The translations under genes and the position numbers were made by a program. Positions 34,423 through 42,956 of a DNA stretch of 64,000 bases are shown piece after piece. The number at the start of each line of letters is the position of its first letter. Within the stretch, counting starts at the first letter, position 1. The notes beneath the pieces were generated by a model that had not been told where the DNA came from, did no database searches, and saw nothing but the letters and a program-made list of their open reading frames with translations. Source of the DNA: Paenibacillus sp. Soil787 (GTDB lineage: Bacteria > Bacillota > Bacilli > Paenibacillales > NBRC-103111); contig NZ_LMSP01000044.1 of assembly GCF_001429545.1 (NCBI RefSeq), forward strand, positions 294,136 to 358,135, written 5' to 3'.

Positions 34423-34866
34423 ATGGCAGTCGTAAAAGCCAGGAAACAGGATATTGATATGTTGGCAAGGTTGCTTCGAGCTGAAGCTGAGACCGAAGGC
34501 GAAAAGGGCATGCTCCTTGTTGGAAATGTCGGCATTAACCGAATAAGAGCGAATTGCTCCGATTTTAAAGGCATCCGGACAATTCCCCAAATGATCAACC
34601 AGGCGCATGCGTTCGAAGCATTGCAACATGGTATGTACTATCAAAACGCAAGAGAGAGGGAACGCCGTCTGGCCCAACGGGCTGTGAATGGGGAGCGGGA
34701 TTGGCCAGGCAAATTCTCCCTATGGTATTTCCGTCCAGGAACGTTCGAAAATCCCGGACCATGTCCGCCAACTTGGTATAATCAGCCGCTTGCAGGACGA
34801 TGGAAGAAGCACTGTTTTTATGAACCGACCGCGGTAGAATGTGAAAATGTATATAAAACTTTTTAA
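34423..34866 (+). CDS. Spore cell-wall hydrolase, CwlJ-like
   Basis: 147 residues, a single Hydrolase_2 domain without signal peptide: DIDMLARLLRAEAETEGEKG carries the catalytic Glu region, LLVGNVGINRI and FSLWYFRPGTFENPGPCPP follow. CwlJ-type enzymes are made in the mother cell and act on the cortex during germination. AGAGGTGAG lies before the ATG. It complements the SleB-like gene at 19.8 kb and the ger operon at 56-60 kb. Confidence 0.85.
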   Translation: MAVVKARKQDIDMLARLLRAEAETEGEKGMLLVGNVGINRIRANCSDFKGIRTIPQMINQAHAFEALQHGMYYQNARERERRLAQRAVNGERDWPGKFSLWYFRPGTFENPGPCPPTWYNQPLAGRWKKHCFYEPTAVECENVYKTF

Positions 34867-34924
34867 TTTTATTAACGTAGAGAGCTCAGGATCTCTTAAC
34901 TTGACTTGTCATAGCCATGTGTCG

Positions 34925-35140
34925 GTTGATAAGAACTTTATCTCATTAAGTGCCGCGTAAATCGCGGCTTCTTGGGTTTAGTGGAATAAAGTTGTTGTCA
35001 CGGTCATTATTCGGAAACTATACCAACGTGAGAGTCCGTCCGATGTCGGATGACAAGAACATTAGCCGAATGAAGCCTGCTTGAATTGCTGGCTTTATTT
35101 ATGATCGGATCAAGTTCTTGTCATTTGTCAATGTCAAGAA
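34925..35140. repeat. Cluster of TGACAAGAAC-type repeats
   Basis: TTGATAAGAACTTTATCTCAT, given here as TGATAAGAAC plus TTTATCTCAT, is followed by GCCGCG-TAAAT-CGCGGC, then GGAATAAAGTTGTTGTCA in inverse, ATGACAAGAAC near 35050 and further GTTCTTGTCA/GTCAAGAAC pairs to 35140. It occupies most of the left half of the 664-nt gene-free gap after the CwlJ-like gene. Confidence 0.6.
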
Positions 35141-35159
35141 CATTGTCCGATTGCCGACG

Positions 35160-35270
35160 AGCTTTGCCGGTCGGCTATAGGTACGATAGCTTCGATCCTA
35201 AGTATGAAACACTCAAGTACACGTCACCAAAGGAATGTGGGGTCTGCCCATTTAACGATGGAGAATGAAT
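35160..35270 (+). pseudogene. Transposase fragment
   Basis: The frame reads YRYDSFDPKYETLKYTSPKE, then CGVCPFNDGE and a stop. This resembles the short cysteine-containing segment of DDE transposases of the IS1182 type. No other part of the transposase is readable. From 35270 to 35530 I see only non-coding, decayed sequence. Confidence 0.45.
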
Positions 35271-35530
35271 TGTTAATTCAGCCGCTGGATTAGCAGCGGT
35301 ACGGATTCGACTTGGCAGCTCAAGCGGTACGGCGATCACGGTTTGGAGCTTGTTATCAATCTGCGACCGCAACTAATCTTCGCCGATTGTGCGCATGCCC
35401 GAATTGGAAGGTATTCAGATGTCGTAACGGATTCTGAAGGAAATTGAACACCAAGATATAAGCTGAACCAGAGTCGTATACGCTACGAAGCCGATGTACT
35501 GTCTTGTATAATGCGGTCATCGCGGTTTAT

Positions 35531-36232
35531 TCAATCCAATAATCCCAATTTTTCATACACTTTACCCGAGACGACACCGTTAGGTGCCAAGTGGTGATTC
35601 CGTTGAAATTGTTTTATGGCTACAGTTGTGTCAGAACGGAACTTGCCGTTACATACCCCTTTGAAGTAACCTGCACTTTTTAAACGGGACTGAATCAATT
35701 GCACGTCTCCTCCGACGTCGCCTTCAGCCAAATCCCTTGGTTCGTGATTCGGATCTCCCAGTACATGTCCATTAATTTTGACTATGGTACCAAGCGGAAT
35801 CATCTCAAACAATTCAATAACATCGCTATTGCGCATGCGGATGCAACCGTGGCTCAAATGCTGCCCAATGGAGTAGGGCTTGTTTGTACCGTGAATGCCG
35901 TAATTTCCCCAAGGGACGTTTAAACCAAGCCAGCGCGGGCCAAAGTAAGGAGCCCAATCTTTCCCCTTATATACAATCTTGTATTCTCCAACGGGGGTAG
36001 GAGTGGAAGGATTGCCAACGGCAATGGGATATGTTTTGAATTTCTGTCCTTGTACCCGTACCACCATTTGATGACGTTGAGGGTAAATTTCTATCGTATA
36101 CATCCCTTGATCAGCCATAATCGGGAGGGGTGGGTCTGCATAAGCAGGAGAGTGAGCCATCCCTTCTATCATGGACAACATGAGTAAGGCTGCTGTGATG
36201 GGACGAAATAGAAGGTAACGTATGCTTTGCAT
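35531..36232 (-). CDS. L,D-transpeptidase (YkuD) with peptidoglycan-binding domain
   Basis: 233 residues: N-terminal signal sequence (LLFRPITAALLMLSMIEGMA), YkuD domain with GNYGIHGTNKPYSIGQHLSH and the catalytic SHGCIRMRN, then a peptidoglycan-binding domain (DVQLIQSRLKSAGYFKGVC, AIKQFQRNHHLAPNGVV). It forms or remodels 3-3 or D-Ala-type cross-links outside the membrane. Monocistronic on the minus strand. Confidence 0.9.
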   Translation of the reverse strand: MQSIRYLLFRPITAALLMLSMIEGMAHSPAYADPPLPIMADQGMYTIEIYPQRHQMVVRVQGQKFKTYPIAVGNPSTPTPVGEYKIVYKGKDWAPYFGPRWLGLNVPWGNYGIHGTNKPYSIGQHLSHGCIRMRNSDVIELFEMIPLGTIVKINGHVLGDPNHEPRDLAEGDVGGDVQLIQSRLKSAGYFKGVCNGKFRSDTTVAIKQFQRNHHLAPNGVVSGKVYEKLGLLD

Positions 36233-36371
36233 TTCTTGTCTCCATAAGCAAAAATTTTCAATATATGATGTAGGTTGTCCTCATGATGGAAGATCATTCA
36301 TAAAATTAAATAATACGGACAGCAAATCTTGTACATACATAGGGCTATAAATAAGTTTTTTATTCACTCTG

Positions 36372-36447
36372 CTAACGGGAGATCGATAGTTGAATAAACC
36401 TAAACAGGCTGCAGTGTGCAGCCTATTGTACTAACGGGAGGATAACG
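36372..36447 (+). repeat. Cassette-type repeat, complete copy
   Basis: CTAACGGGAGATCGATAGTT, hairpin AGGCTGCA-GTG-TGCAGCCT (36406-36424), then CTAACGGGAGGATAACG. It lies in the 428-nt gap between the L,D-transpeptidase and the AT-rich lipoprotein gene. Nothing else in that gap is recognised. Confidence 0.65.
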
Positions 36448-36660
36448 AAACCTAACTTACACAATTAACATCTAAACAAGAGTGGGACTAAATGAAAGAA
36501 GTGTTCTTTTGGTCAATTATGTTATAGTATGTCGATAGGTACCGGGTTACTATTCGAAATACGTTCGAAATCAATAATGGCACTTTTTACCTAACATGAC
36601 TATTAACCGAATTTCGCCAAAAAAGCGTTATTTGAAATAACCTGAAATTATGGAGGGAAC

Positions 36661-37188
36661 ATGAGAGTTTATAGAATTATTTTAATCCTATTATTTATTT
36701 CTCTTATTATTTGTGGATGTAAGAGCGAGACAATTGAAGAAGAGTTTTATAAAACACATAAAAAAAAAGGTCAAGAAATAATTTACCAAGGCTCTGTAAT
36801 GAAAAGACCGTTCATTTTATATAAAGCACCTTTTGATAATGGAAATTTTGGTATTGGCTTGGCAGTGATTGAGGGTGATGAGGCTACAGGATGGAAACTG
36901 AGTTCATCAAATGCAATGTATAATGACGCTAAATTGTTAATAGATCAATCAGGAATTAACTTTAAAGATAATGTTAGAAGGTATTTAATATATGGTTTTA
37001 TTAATGATCCAGAAATAAACAAAATTGAAATAGTTGATAAGAACAATCAAGTTATCGAGGCGAACATTATTCAGACTAATTGGAAAAGAGTATATTACGG
37101 ATTAGTTGAAATGAATGAATTGAGACTTAATGCTTATAACAAGAACAATAAAATTCTGTTCGAAGTGCCGTACAAGAGCAAGAATTAG
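36661..37188 (+). CDS. Small lipoprotein of unknown function
   Basis: 175 residues. The N-terminus is a lipoprotein signal ending LIICGCKSE, with Cys as lipidation site. The rest is a mixed alpha/beta domain without a motif I know (FGIGLAVIEGDEATGWKLSS, YLIYGFINDPEINKIEI). The gene is markedly more AT-rich than the eut genes, suggesting acquisition. GGAGG lies 4 nt before the ATG. Confidence 0.65.
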   Translation: MRVYRIILILLFISLIICGCKSETIEEEFYKTHKKKGQEIIYQGSVMKRPFILYKAPFDNGNFGIGLAVIEGDEATGWKLSSSNAMYNDAKLLIDQSGINFKDNVRRYLIYGFINDPEINKIEIVDKNNQVIEANIIQTNWKRVYYGLVEMNELRLNAYNKNNKILFEVPYKSKN

Positions 37189-37327
37189 ATTGTTACTCAA
37201 GGATGTCAGGTTACTTATAAATAACATGTTTTCACGCTTCAGGGCTAACTCCCCTTGTCCGCCTAAATTTCTTCCTCTACAACTTCATTCCATTGAAATG
37301 TTATCTGCTATGAAGCATTTACGGTGA

Positions 37328-37356
37328 AATTCTAAGAAAACGTGATGCTTAGAATT
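37328..37356. terminator. Hairpin between convergent genes
   Basis: AATTCTAAG/CTTAGAATT, 9 bp perfect with an 11-nt loop, between the convergent lipoprotein and response regulator genes. It lacks a clear T run, so the assignment is tentative. Confidence 0.4.
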
Positions 37357-37367
37357 ACGACCTGCTC

Positions 37368-38042
37368 TCATTTAACCATTCCGTTACGTAGAGCCGCTAC
37401 AACAACCTGCGTTCGATCTTCGCACCCAATCTTTTGCAGAATCCTATGGACATGCGACTTTACTGTCCCCTCAGTAATCATTAATTTTTGGGCAATCTGA
37501 TCATTACGCAATCCATAGGCCATTTCTTGCAAGACTCCCTGTTCTCGTTCCGTCAATGGCTCTAATAACGGCGGTTTATGACTCGTTCCAGGAATAATGA
37601 AACCGGAAGCAGCCACTCTTGAAAGTGCCTTAGCCGCAAAACCTGTTTTATAAACGGCTTCGCCGCGGAAGGCGGAGCGAACCGCCTCCAGCATGTCTTC
37701 CACATCCGCATCCTTCAGCAAATATCCGACAGCTCCTAATCGAATCCCTTGGTAAATATACTCCTGATCGTCAAATGTGGTTAAAATGACAATCTTCGTT
37801 TCCGGCAAACGTTTCATAATCTCTTGCGTGGCTTCAATTCCGGACATGCAGGGCATCTGAATATCCATTAGGATGACATCAGGACGGCATTTAACGGCCA
37901 TATCAACTGCTTCTTTCCCGTCGGAAGCTTCGCCAATCAGTTGCATATCGTTTTGCAATCCGACTACATACCCGAACCCCTGTCGAATCATCGTCTGATC
38001 GTCAGCAAGCAAAACTTTGATTTTCTCATCAAGGGGCATCAT
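37368..38042 (-). CDS. NarL/LuxR-type response regulator
   Basis: 224 residues. Receiver domain: KVLLADDQTMIRQGF (acidic pair), DVILMDIQMPCMSGIEATQE (phospho-acceptor Asp), VILTTFDD and YLLKDA (Lys). A C-terminal LuxR-type helix-turn-helix follows: LTEREQGVLQEMAYGLRNDQ and ITEGTVKSHVHRILQKIG. It is encoded directly after its partner kinase on the minus strand with no gap. The likely target is the divergent membrane protein gene. Confidence 0.93.
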   Translation of the reverse strand: MMPLDEKIKVLLADDQTMIRQGFGYVVGLQNDMQLIGEASDGKEAVDMAVKCRPDVILMDIQMPCMSGIEATQEIMKRLPETKIVILTTFDDQEYIYQGIRLGAVGYLLKDADVEDMLEAVRSAFRGEAVYKTGFAAKALSRVAASGFIIPGTSHKPPLLEPLTEREQGVLQEMAYGLRNDQIAQKLMITEGTVKSHVHRILQKIGCEDRTQVVVAALRNGMVK

Positions 38043-39224
38043 TCAACCATCCTTTTCATCGTTATTATTTCGAGCCAGTTCAACCGCAGGAATTTCCGCA
38101 ATAAGTTCAAAGCCGTTTGGTTCCGGAATCGAATAGCGCAGATGTCCGCCTCTCTCCTCTAGCCTCGCCTTCATACCCTTCAAACCAAATCCTTCGCTGA
38201 TCTTTTGATGTGATTCCAAAATACCATTATCTCGGATGTACATAATAATGTTACCCGACTCTCTTTTTAGGATGACTTCCACCTGTGTAGCCTGGGAATG
38301 ACGAATGATATTAGTGATCGCTTCCTGCAGCACCCTGAACAAAATTCCATAAACTTGAACGTTCAGATCTACGTCGTTTAAATCAGAATGTAACCTATAG
38401 CGAATTGAGGCTGAAGCTTCCATTCGGGAAAGCAATGCTTTCATAGGAGCCACCCCTGATTTTGATTGATCGTCAGCAAGAGAATGAACGGAAGTACGGA
38501 TATCATGTAATCCTTGGCGAGCTACAACCAACATCCCTTCCACAGATTGTTCTGCTTGTGCAGGATCTTTTTTGATCATATAGCGCAAAGCTTGCATCTG
38601 AACGATTAACGATGTCAGACTATGACCGATAGCATCATGAATTTCTCTCGCAATCCTTGTTCTCTCTTCCAAAACCGCGTACTGCATAGCCATTACGGAT
38701 GCTTCCTGCAGTTGATCGTACGCTTCCTGCAGTTCAGCCAAATGCTTTTTGTTCAATTCATACATTTCATTTCTCTGCTTACGGTTCCGAATATTTAAGT
38801 AAAAGACAACTGACAATAAAACAAATGAAATGATACTGAATAGATCTTCGCGACCAAATCGAGTATAGAGCACTGCCGTCACAAACATTGCCACCATCCA
38901 CAAAATAGGCGATTTGGACAAGGACAGACGAATCGCGCCAGAAAGAATTAAAATAGCGTCGAAGTATATCAGTTTCAATTCTTGGTACCAAACCAAACCG
39001 GCTGTGGTTTCAATCACAATGATGAAGATTGCCAAGAATAATCTTCTTCTTGTCCACCATGATTTAGGAAAGAATAAGAAACTGGAGTATGTTGCCCAGA
39101 TCATGATATTCAGGCTAATTTGGAGATAGGGACCTATAAACAATCGGTTCATATCCATGAGAAAAAAGATGACCACGCTAATAGCAAGCGGTTTTCCATA
39201 TCTCTGGTAATCTCCCAATAACAT
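38043..39224 (-). CDS. Sensor histidine kinase (HisKA_3 type)
   Basis: 393 residues. The N-terminal 150 residues hold five to six membrane helices without a large extracellular loop. A coiled coil precedes the HisKA_3 motif ERTRIAREIHDAIGHSLTSL, with the phosphorylated His. The ATPase domain shows LQEAITNIIRHSQAT (N box) and FGLKGMKARLEERGG. This DesK/LiaS-like build suits sensing of membrane or envelope state. Confidence 0.92.
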   Translation of the reverse strand: MLLGDYQRYGKPLAISVVIFFLMDMNRLFIGPYLQISLNIMIWATYSSFLFFPKSWWTRRRLFLAIFIIVIETTAGLVWYQELKLIYFDAILILSGAIRLSLSKSPILWMVAMFVTAVLYTRFGREDLFSIISFVLLSVVFYLNIRNRKQRNEMYELNKKHLAELQEAYDQLQEASVMAMQYAVLEERTRIAREIHDAIGHSLTSLIVQMQALRYMIKKDPAQAEQSVEGMLVVARQGLHDIRTSVHSLADDQSKSGVAPMKALLSRMEASASIRYRLHSDLNDVDLNVQVYGILFRVLQEAITNIIRHSQATQVEVILKRESGNIIMYIRDNGILESHQKISEGFGLKGMKARLEERGGHLRYSIPEPNGFELIAEIPAVELARNNNDEKDG

Positions 39225-39283
39225 CTTGATCCCCCTTAAACAACTGCATTTTTACCCGCACTTATACTCCCTTGTAAGATTCA

Positions 39284-39305
39284 ATCTCTATCTAGAGATA
39301 GAGAT
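39284..39305. promoter_or_regulatory. Perfect inverted repeat between divergent genes
   Basis: Arms ATCTCTATCT and AGATAGAGAT, 10 bp and exact, separated by AG. It lies about 60 nt upstream of the two-component genes and 100 nt upstream of the membrane protein gene. A likely dimeric operator for the adjacent response regulator. Confidence 0.5.
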
Positions 39306-39404
39306 CTTTCTTGTCTAAATTCTATCCAGAGCTAGTCGTTCCATTGAGATGAAAGAGGTAAGATAATACCATCCGACATCAGTCAAATAGGAGGCACTAG
39401 CATC

Positions 39405-39947
39405 ATGCAACTACAAAATATTGTTTTCATTTTCCTAGGTATCTTTATTCTTTATAGAATTTTTCTGCGAGTACGACGTAACATCGGATGGCAACAATTA
39501 AATCCTGGAAAAATGCAGGTACTAACCGCTATTTTCTTCATCGTTGGGCTGATATTCCTGATTGAGGGTGCTTTCCACCCGATAAGCCTAATCTCGGATA
39601 TAGCGGGAATCCTCATTGGCCTCATCCTCGCATATTTTGGAGCGGTCATGACTCGTTTCGAACAGCGTGACGGACGTTGGTACTTCCGCCCCAACACCTG
39701 GATGGGAAGCCTCGTTACCGCTATATTCTTCGGGCGTCTAATATACCGTTTGTACGAAATGTACACGCTCGGAAACCTCGGAGGATCACAAGGAGGACTC
39801 ACACTGACAGACAGACTGGCAACTATGGGCTATAACGCCGAGTCACCTTGGACATCCGGACTTCTTCTTGTCATGTTCGCTTATTACATTTTGTACTACA
39901 TTATCCTATTACGCAAGCAGAAACGCATGCCCCAATCAAGCCGATAA
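39405..39947 (+). CDS. CcdC/DUF1453-like membrane protein
   Basis: 180 residues with four to five membrane helices (IVFIFLGIFILYRIFL, MQVLTAIFFIVGLIFLIEGA, AGILIGLILAYFGAVMTRFE, SGLLLVMFAYYILYYIILL). The spacing and RTPFEQRDGR-like TRFEQRDGRWYFRPN resemble DUF1453 proteins. It is divergent from the two-component system and follows GGAGGCAC at good spacing. Probably regulated by that system (inference from position). Confidence 0.65.
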   Translation: MQLQNIVFIFLGIFILYRIFLRVRRNIGWQQLNPGKMQVLTAIFFIVGLIFLIEGAFHPISLISDIAGILIGLILAYFGAVMTRFEQRDGRWYFRPNTWMGSLVTAIFFGRLIYRLYEMYTLGNLGGSQGGLTLTDRLATMGYNAESPWTSGLLLVMFAYYILYYIILLRKQKRMPQSSR

Positions 39948-40151
39948 AGAAAAAATGATATTGTTTGCAATACCGGAATTAACGCCTATGTATTTGGTGG
40001 TTGTATTGCTTCATCTGAAGCTGAAAAGGGAAATTACATTATTGCAAAGTAGAGCAAAGAATCTTAGTGGCGAAGCAAATTTCTAAGAAGGAAGCATGCA
40101 GAAAGTAAGACCTTGGCTACCTTCAAAAAGAATAATATCGAATTAGTCTAT

Positions 40152-40250
40152 GATTAGGATATTGTGAACGAGAACCATTATCCTAATCGTATCGTCGTTG
40201 ATCTAACGAATAAGTATATGAAGGAGCTTGCCTCGCGCAACTCCTTTTTT
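40152..40250 (+). terminator. Hairpin and intrinsic terminator in a gene-free gap
   Basis: GATTAGGATA/TATCCTAATC (40152-40188) is followed by a true terminator, AAGGAG-C-TTGC pairing GCAA-CTCCTT with six T (40221-40250). They lie in the 426-nt gap 39948-40373. The earlier part of the gap has short broken frames only, probably gene debris. Confidence 0.65.
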
Positions 40251-40373
40251 ATTCATTCAAGACGGGCAATTATCTTTAGCAATGGGATACAAAAAATGAT
40301 ACATTAATTAAAGACGAAACGAAGTTCGTGAATATGTCGCAATATGCTGTAAAACAAATAAAAGAGGTGTCTG

Positions 40374-41021
40374 ATGTCTCTGGATGACTATTTGCAAAAG
40401 TATTTTCCCAACCTATTGCTTTGCCCACCTCTTTTTTATAATTGGGACTACGGCATTCGTTTTGAACTTGGAAACCCACCAATGTTCAAGGCTGATAAGG
40501 CATTATATATGGAACAAGTTTATCATAGAGCGATTAGTATCTACGCGCACTTACATAAAGATAATGATGAAATATATGTTGTAACTAATGCGCATTTTGC
40601 TGATAAACCTAATCCAATAAGGCGAAACCCCAAGGTTTATAGAAGATATATTAACAATAAAGATGTATTGAAATGCTTACAGCACAAAGTAATCTCTTAT
40701 GTTTTTGCTGATGTTTATGGGATAGATGATTTTGAAACACATCGGTTCATTTTAAAGTGTTACGGAAGGAACATTAAGTATGGAAGTTTGATTAAAGCAA
40801 TATGTAATAATGATGTTGCAATCAGACCTTCGATTTATCATGATGTTTTTTTTGTTAATATTTCCGCTGGAACCATATTTCATGTTTATGATGATAGGGG
40901 ATGCGATGTAGTCGCTTCATCAAAAGAAGCGTTAATAAACATCTATCGAGATTATTATGAATGGATATTAAAATACGATAGAGCAAGTATTGAACAAACA
41001 TTTGCTAACTGTAACATATAA
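40374..41021 (+). CDS. DUF3885 domain protein
   Basis: 215 residues. It matches DUF3885 from memory of the family: LCPPLFYNWDYGIRFELG at the start, HKDNDEIYVVTNAHF in the middle, and DVFFVNISAGTIFHVYDDRG followed by CDVVAS and ILKYDRASIEQTF at the end. Function unknown; relatives are often solitary accessory genes in Bacillales. AT-rich, preceded by AAAGAGGTG, and followed by a CTAACG repeat. Confidence 0.75.
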   Translation: MSLDDYLQKYFPNLLLCPPLFYNWDYGIRFELGNPPMFKADKALYMEQVYHRAISIYAHLHKDNDEIYVVTNAHFADKPNPIRRNPKVYRRYINNKDVLKCLQHKVISYVFADVYGIDDFETHRFILKCYGRNIKYGSLIKAICNNDVAIRPSIYHDVFFVNISAGTIFHVYDDRGCDVVASSKEALINIYRDYYEWILKYDRASIEQTFANCNI

Positions 41022-41047
41022 CAATGCATTCCTTCTAACGAATTACG

Positions 41048-41070
41048 CTAACGGCGAACTTTAGTTCAGA
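41048..41070 (+). repeat. Cassette-type repeat unit
   Basis: CTAACGGCGAACTTTAGTTC immediately after a TTACG, 27 nt after the DUF3885 stop and 28 nt before the next gene. CGAACTTTAGTTC is nearly self-complementary. Confidence 0.6.
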
Positions 41071-41097
41071 GCTAAAAAAAAGAGGAGGGGATCATAT

Positions 41098-41316
41098 ATT
41101 AAAACAGTGTCAGTGATTGTAATTTTGGTGTCCTTGACTCCTATTAGTTTCGGATTGTTAATGGCTTATTATATGGGGTGGGGTGGTATGGAGTTTTCCT
41201 ATGCCGTGTTCCATGAACCAACCAGTTATGTCCCTATATTAATCGGTTTCTTAGTTTCCATAATAGGTCTGCTTGGGCTATTGGTTATGTACAATAAAAA
41301 AAATAGAAAAGATTAA
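41098..41316 (+). CDS. Small two-helix membrane protein
   Basis: About 72 residues: two membrane helices (VSVIVILVSLTPISFGLLMA and VPILIGFLVSIIGLLGLLVM) separated by a short polar loop, ending in basic residues. No homologue recognised. The GTG at 41107 is 16 nt from AGGAGGGG, whereas an ATT at 41098 lies at ideal spacing and would give MKTVSVIVIL, so a rare ATT start is proposed. Confidence 0.5.
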   Translation: MKTVSVIVILVSLTPISFGLLMAYYMGWGGMEFSYAVFHEPTSYVPILIGFLVSIIGLLGLLVMYNKKNRKD

Positions 41317-41337
41317 TAGAACGATAGCACAATGTTG

Positions 41338-41383
41338 AAAAGGCTGCCAAAATAATTGGAAGCCTTTTCAGTTATCGAGCAGG
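41338..41383 (+). repeat. Cassette-type hairpin and half unit
   Basis: AAAAGGCTGCC/GGAAGCCTTTT hairpin (one mismatch, 41338-41368) followed by GTTATCGAGCAGG. Upstream ACGATAGCACAATGTTG resembles the worn left unit. Acts as terminator for the small membrane gene. Confidence 0.55.
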
Positions 41384-41660
41384 CAAGCTGAACGCTATCC
41401 AATATAACTTAAGGGTTCGGAATATTCATGATATTATTAAATGGAAATAACTCTTGAAATAATAAGAACACGAGCAAATTAAGTTCATTTCAATCAGTAT
41501 CAAACAAGGATATAACGAAACACTGGAGGACCTGAACCAAATATTAATTGTTTTAAATGCCATTGAGAAAGCAGAAAAGCTTGAGGAAGTATTAAATCCT
41601 ACTACTCCAAATCGAACACCTGATGAAGACTTTATTCTGGGAGTTCACTATGATTCAGCA

Positions 41661-41942
41661 GTGAAACATGATGCTCTAAACTCTTTTTTTGTCTGGGTTG
41701 ATAAGGAGAAGAATGAAGTGAAAATAGCACCTATTCAAAAGGGAACCACTAATCTTTATAAGCTGGCATCTGAATCAATATTCCATAAAAAGAATCAGGA
41801 GATCTACAAGGACTTTGAATATACAGGTCGCAATGAACTCGTTCTTCTTGCGAAGATGAAATTGGGACGATTAACTGAAGAGGATATTTCAGAATATGGC
41901 TGGCTTTTGGAACGATGGGGCTACGAGGACAAAAGCAGATAA
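41661..41942 (+). CDS. Conserved hypothetical, start uncertain
   Basis: 93 residues from the GTG at 41661, but the same frame is open back to 41466 and looks coding there (GYNETLEDLNQILIVLNAIE, KAEKLEEVLNPTTPNRTPDE), so the natural protein is probably 130-150 residues. GGAGG at 41525 precedes only ATA or ATT codons in frame. Either a rare start is used or the 5' end was lost when it was joined to the upstream repeat. The C-terminal part is charged (LLAKMKLGRLTEEDISEYGW). No function assigned. Confidence 0.5.
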   Translation: MKHDALNSFFVWVDKEKNEVKIAPIQKGTTNLYKLASESIFHKKNQEIYKDFEYTGRNELVLLAKMKLGRLTEEDISEYGWLLERWGYEDKSR

Positions 41943-42047
41943 ACTTATCTATAAATTGCTATCCGAGAACAGGTTGCAGTGAGTGGTTGCTTGTTTTAGT
42001 AATTTTGCTGATAAAATATTCTTAAGGTACTTATATTATTCATTAAC

Positions 42048-42140
42048 CTAACGAGGAACGTTACTAAAATAGGGATCGTCTGGCAGAACGACAGCTGACG
42101 ATCCCTATTTTAGTTAAAATAAAGGGCAGGATAGTTGAGT
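42048..42140 (+). repeat. Cassette-type repeat with 17-bp hairpin
   Basis: CTAACGAGGAACGTTA, then a perfect 17-bp stem (42064-42080 pairing 42097-42113) around a 16-nt loop, then AAAGGGCAGGATAGTTGAGT. It sits in the 440-nt gap 41943-42383. The remainder of that gap (42141-42383) shows no gene. Confidence 0.65.
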
Positions 42141-42383
42141 CGTCGCGTATTACGTCAACAGGTAAAAGATCTAATCTGACAAATAATGCATAAATAGTCC
42201 AATTTAACGGTGTTGCAACGAAGTATTTGCAACATTATTCAGCTTGGTTTCGTTTTTTAGATAGCAAGGAATACAAAAATATCAAAGCAAATAAAAAGAA
42301 CATGCTCGAACAAAGTATCTTTTCCAGACGAAAGTGACAAATAACTCGCTAAGAGTCATCCCAAATTGAAGGGAAGAATTTTA

Positions 42384-42782
42384 TTGAAAAAAATAATACC
42401 TTTATTAATACTGCTCGTGATTTTGATTGGTTGTAAAAGAGCAGATGATATACCAAAGGAACTATCCTTCCTTCCTTTTTCGGAGGAAAATGTTTCGATT
42501 GTCAAGGTTTGGGGACGTGGGGTAGATGGGAGAGAAGCAACATTGGAAGAAACCCAAAATATTCTAGAATGGCTTAACAGTGTGAAGCATTTAGAAAAAG
42601 AAAATAATCTTCCAGGCGAAAGAAAGGCACCACAATCTGAAATTAAGATATATTTGAAAACGAGCCAAGAGATTTCGATACACCGTTGGGGCAAAAATTT
42701 AGAAATAAATTGGTCTTATCAATTCGCACAAACAGATTTAGAAAAGTTTCTTGATATACTTGCAAGCCCATCTACGAAATAG
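42384..42782 (+). CDS. Small lipoprotein of unknown function
   Basis: 132 residues from a TTG with AAGGGAAG 8 nt upstream: MKKIIPLLILLVILIGCKRA is a classical lipoprotein signal. The mature part (VKVWGRGVDGREATLEETQN, WGKNLEINWSYQFAQTD) is unassigned. A TTG at 42366 would add six residues in front of the signal and is less likely. Confidence 0.65.
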   Translation: MKKIIPLLILLVILIGCKRADDIPKELSFLPFSEENVSIVKVWGRGVDGREATLEETQNILEWLNSVKHLEKENNLPGERKAPQSEIKIYLKTSQEISIHRWGKNLEINWSYQFAQTDLEKFLDILASPSTK

Positions 42783-42956
42783 TATTTCGGGAAAAAATCC
42801 CTAAAATGTAAATGGGATCATACATAATTCGTAATAGACGACATTTACATAAGAACGTACGTGCGATATGATGGTTTTGCATATATATCCCAATAAAAAG
42901 TTGGAGTAGGATTAATTGGTAACATTTAGTGAATCTTATTTGGGGAGAGCGACGGC

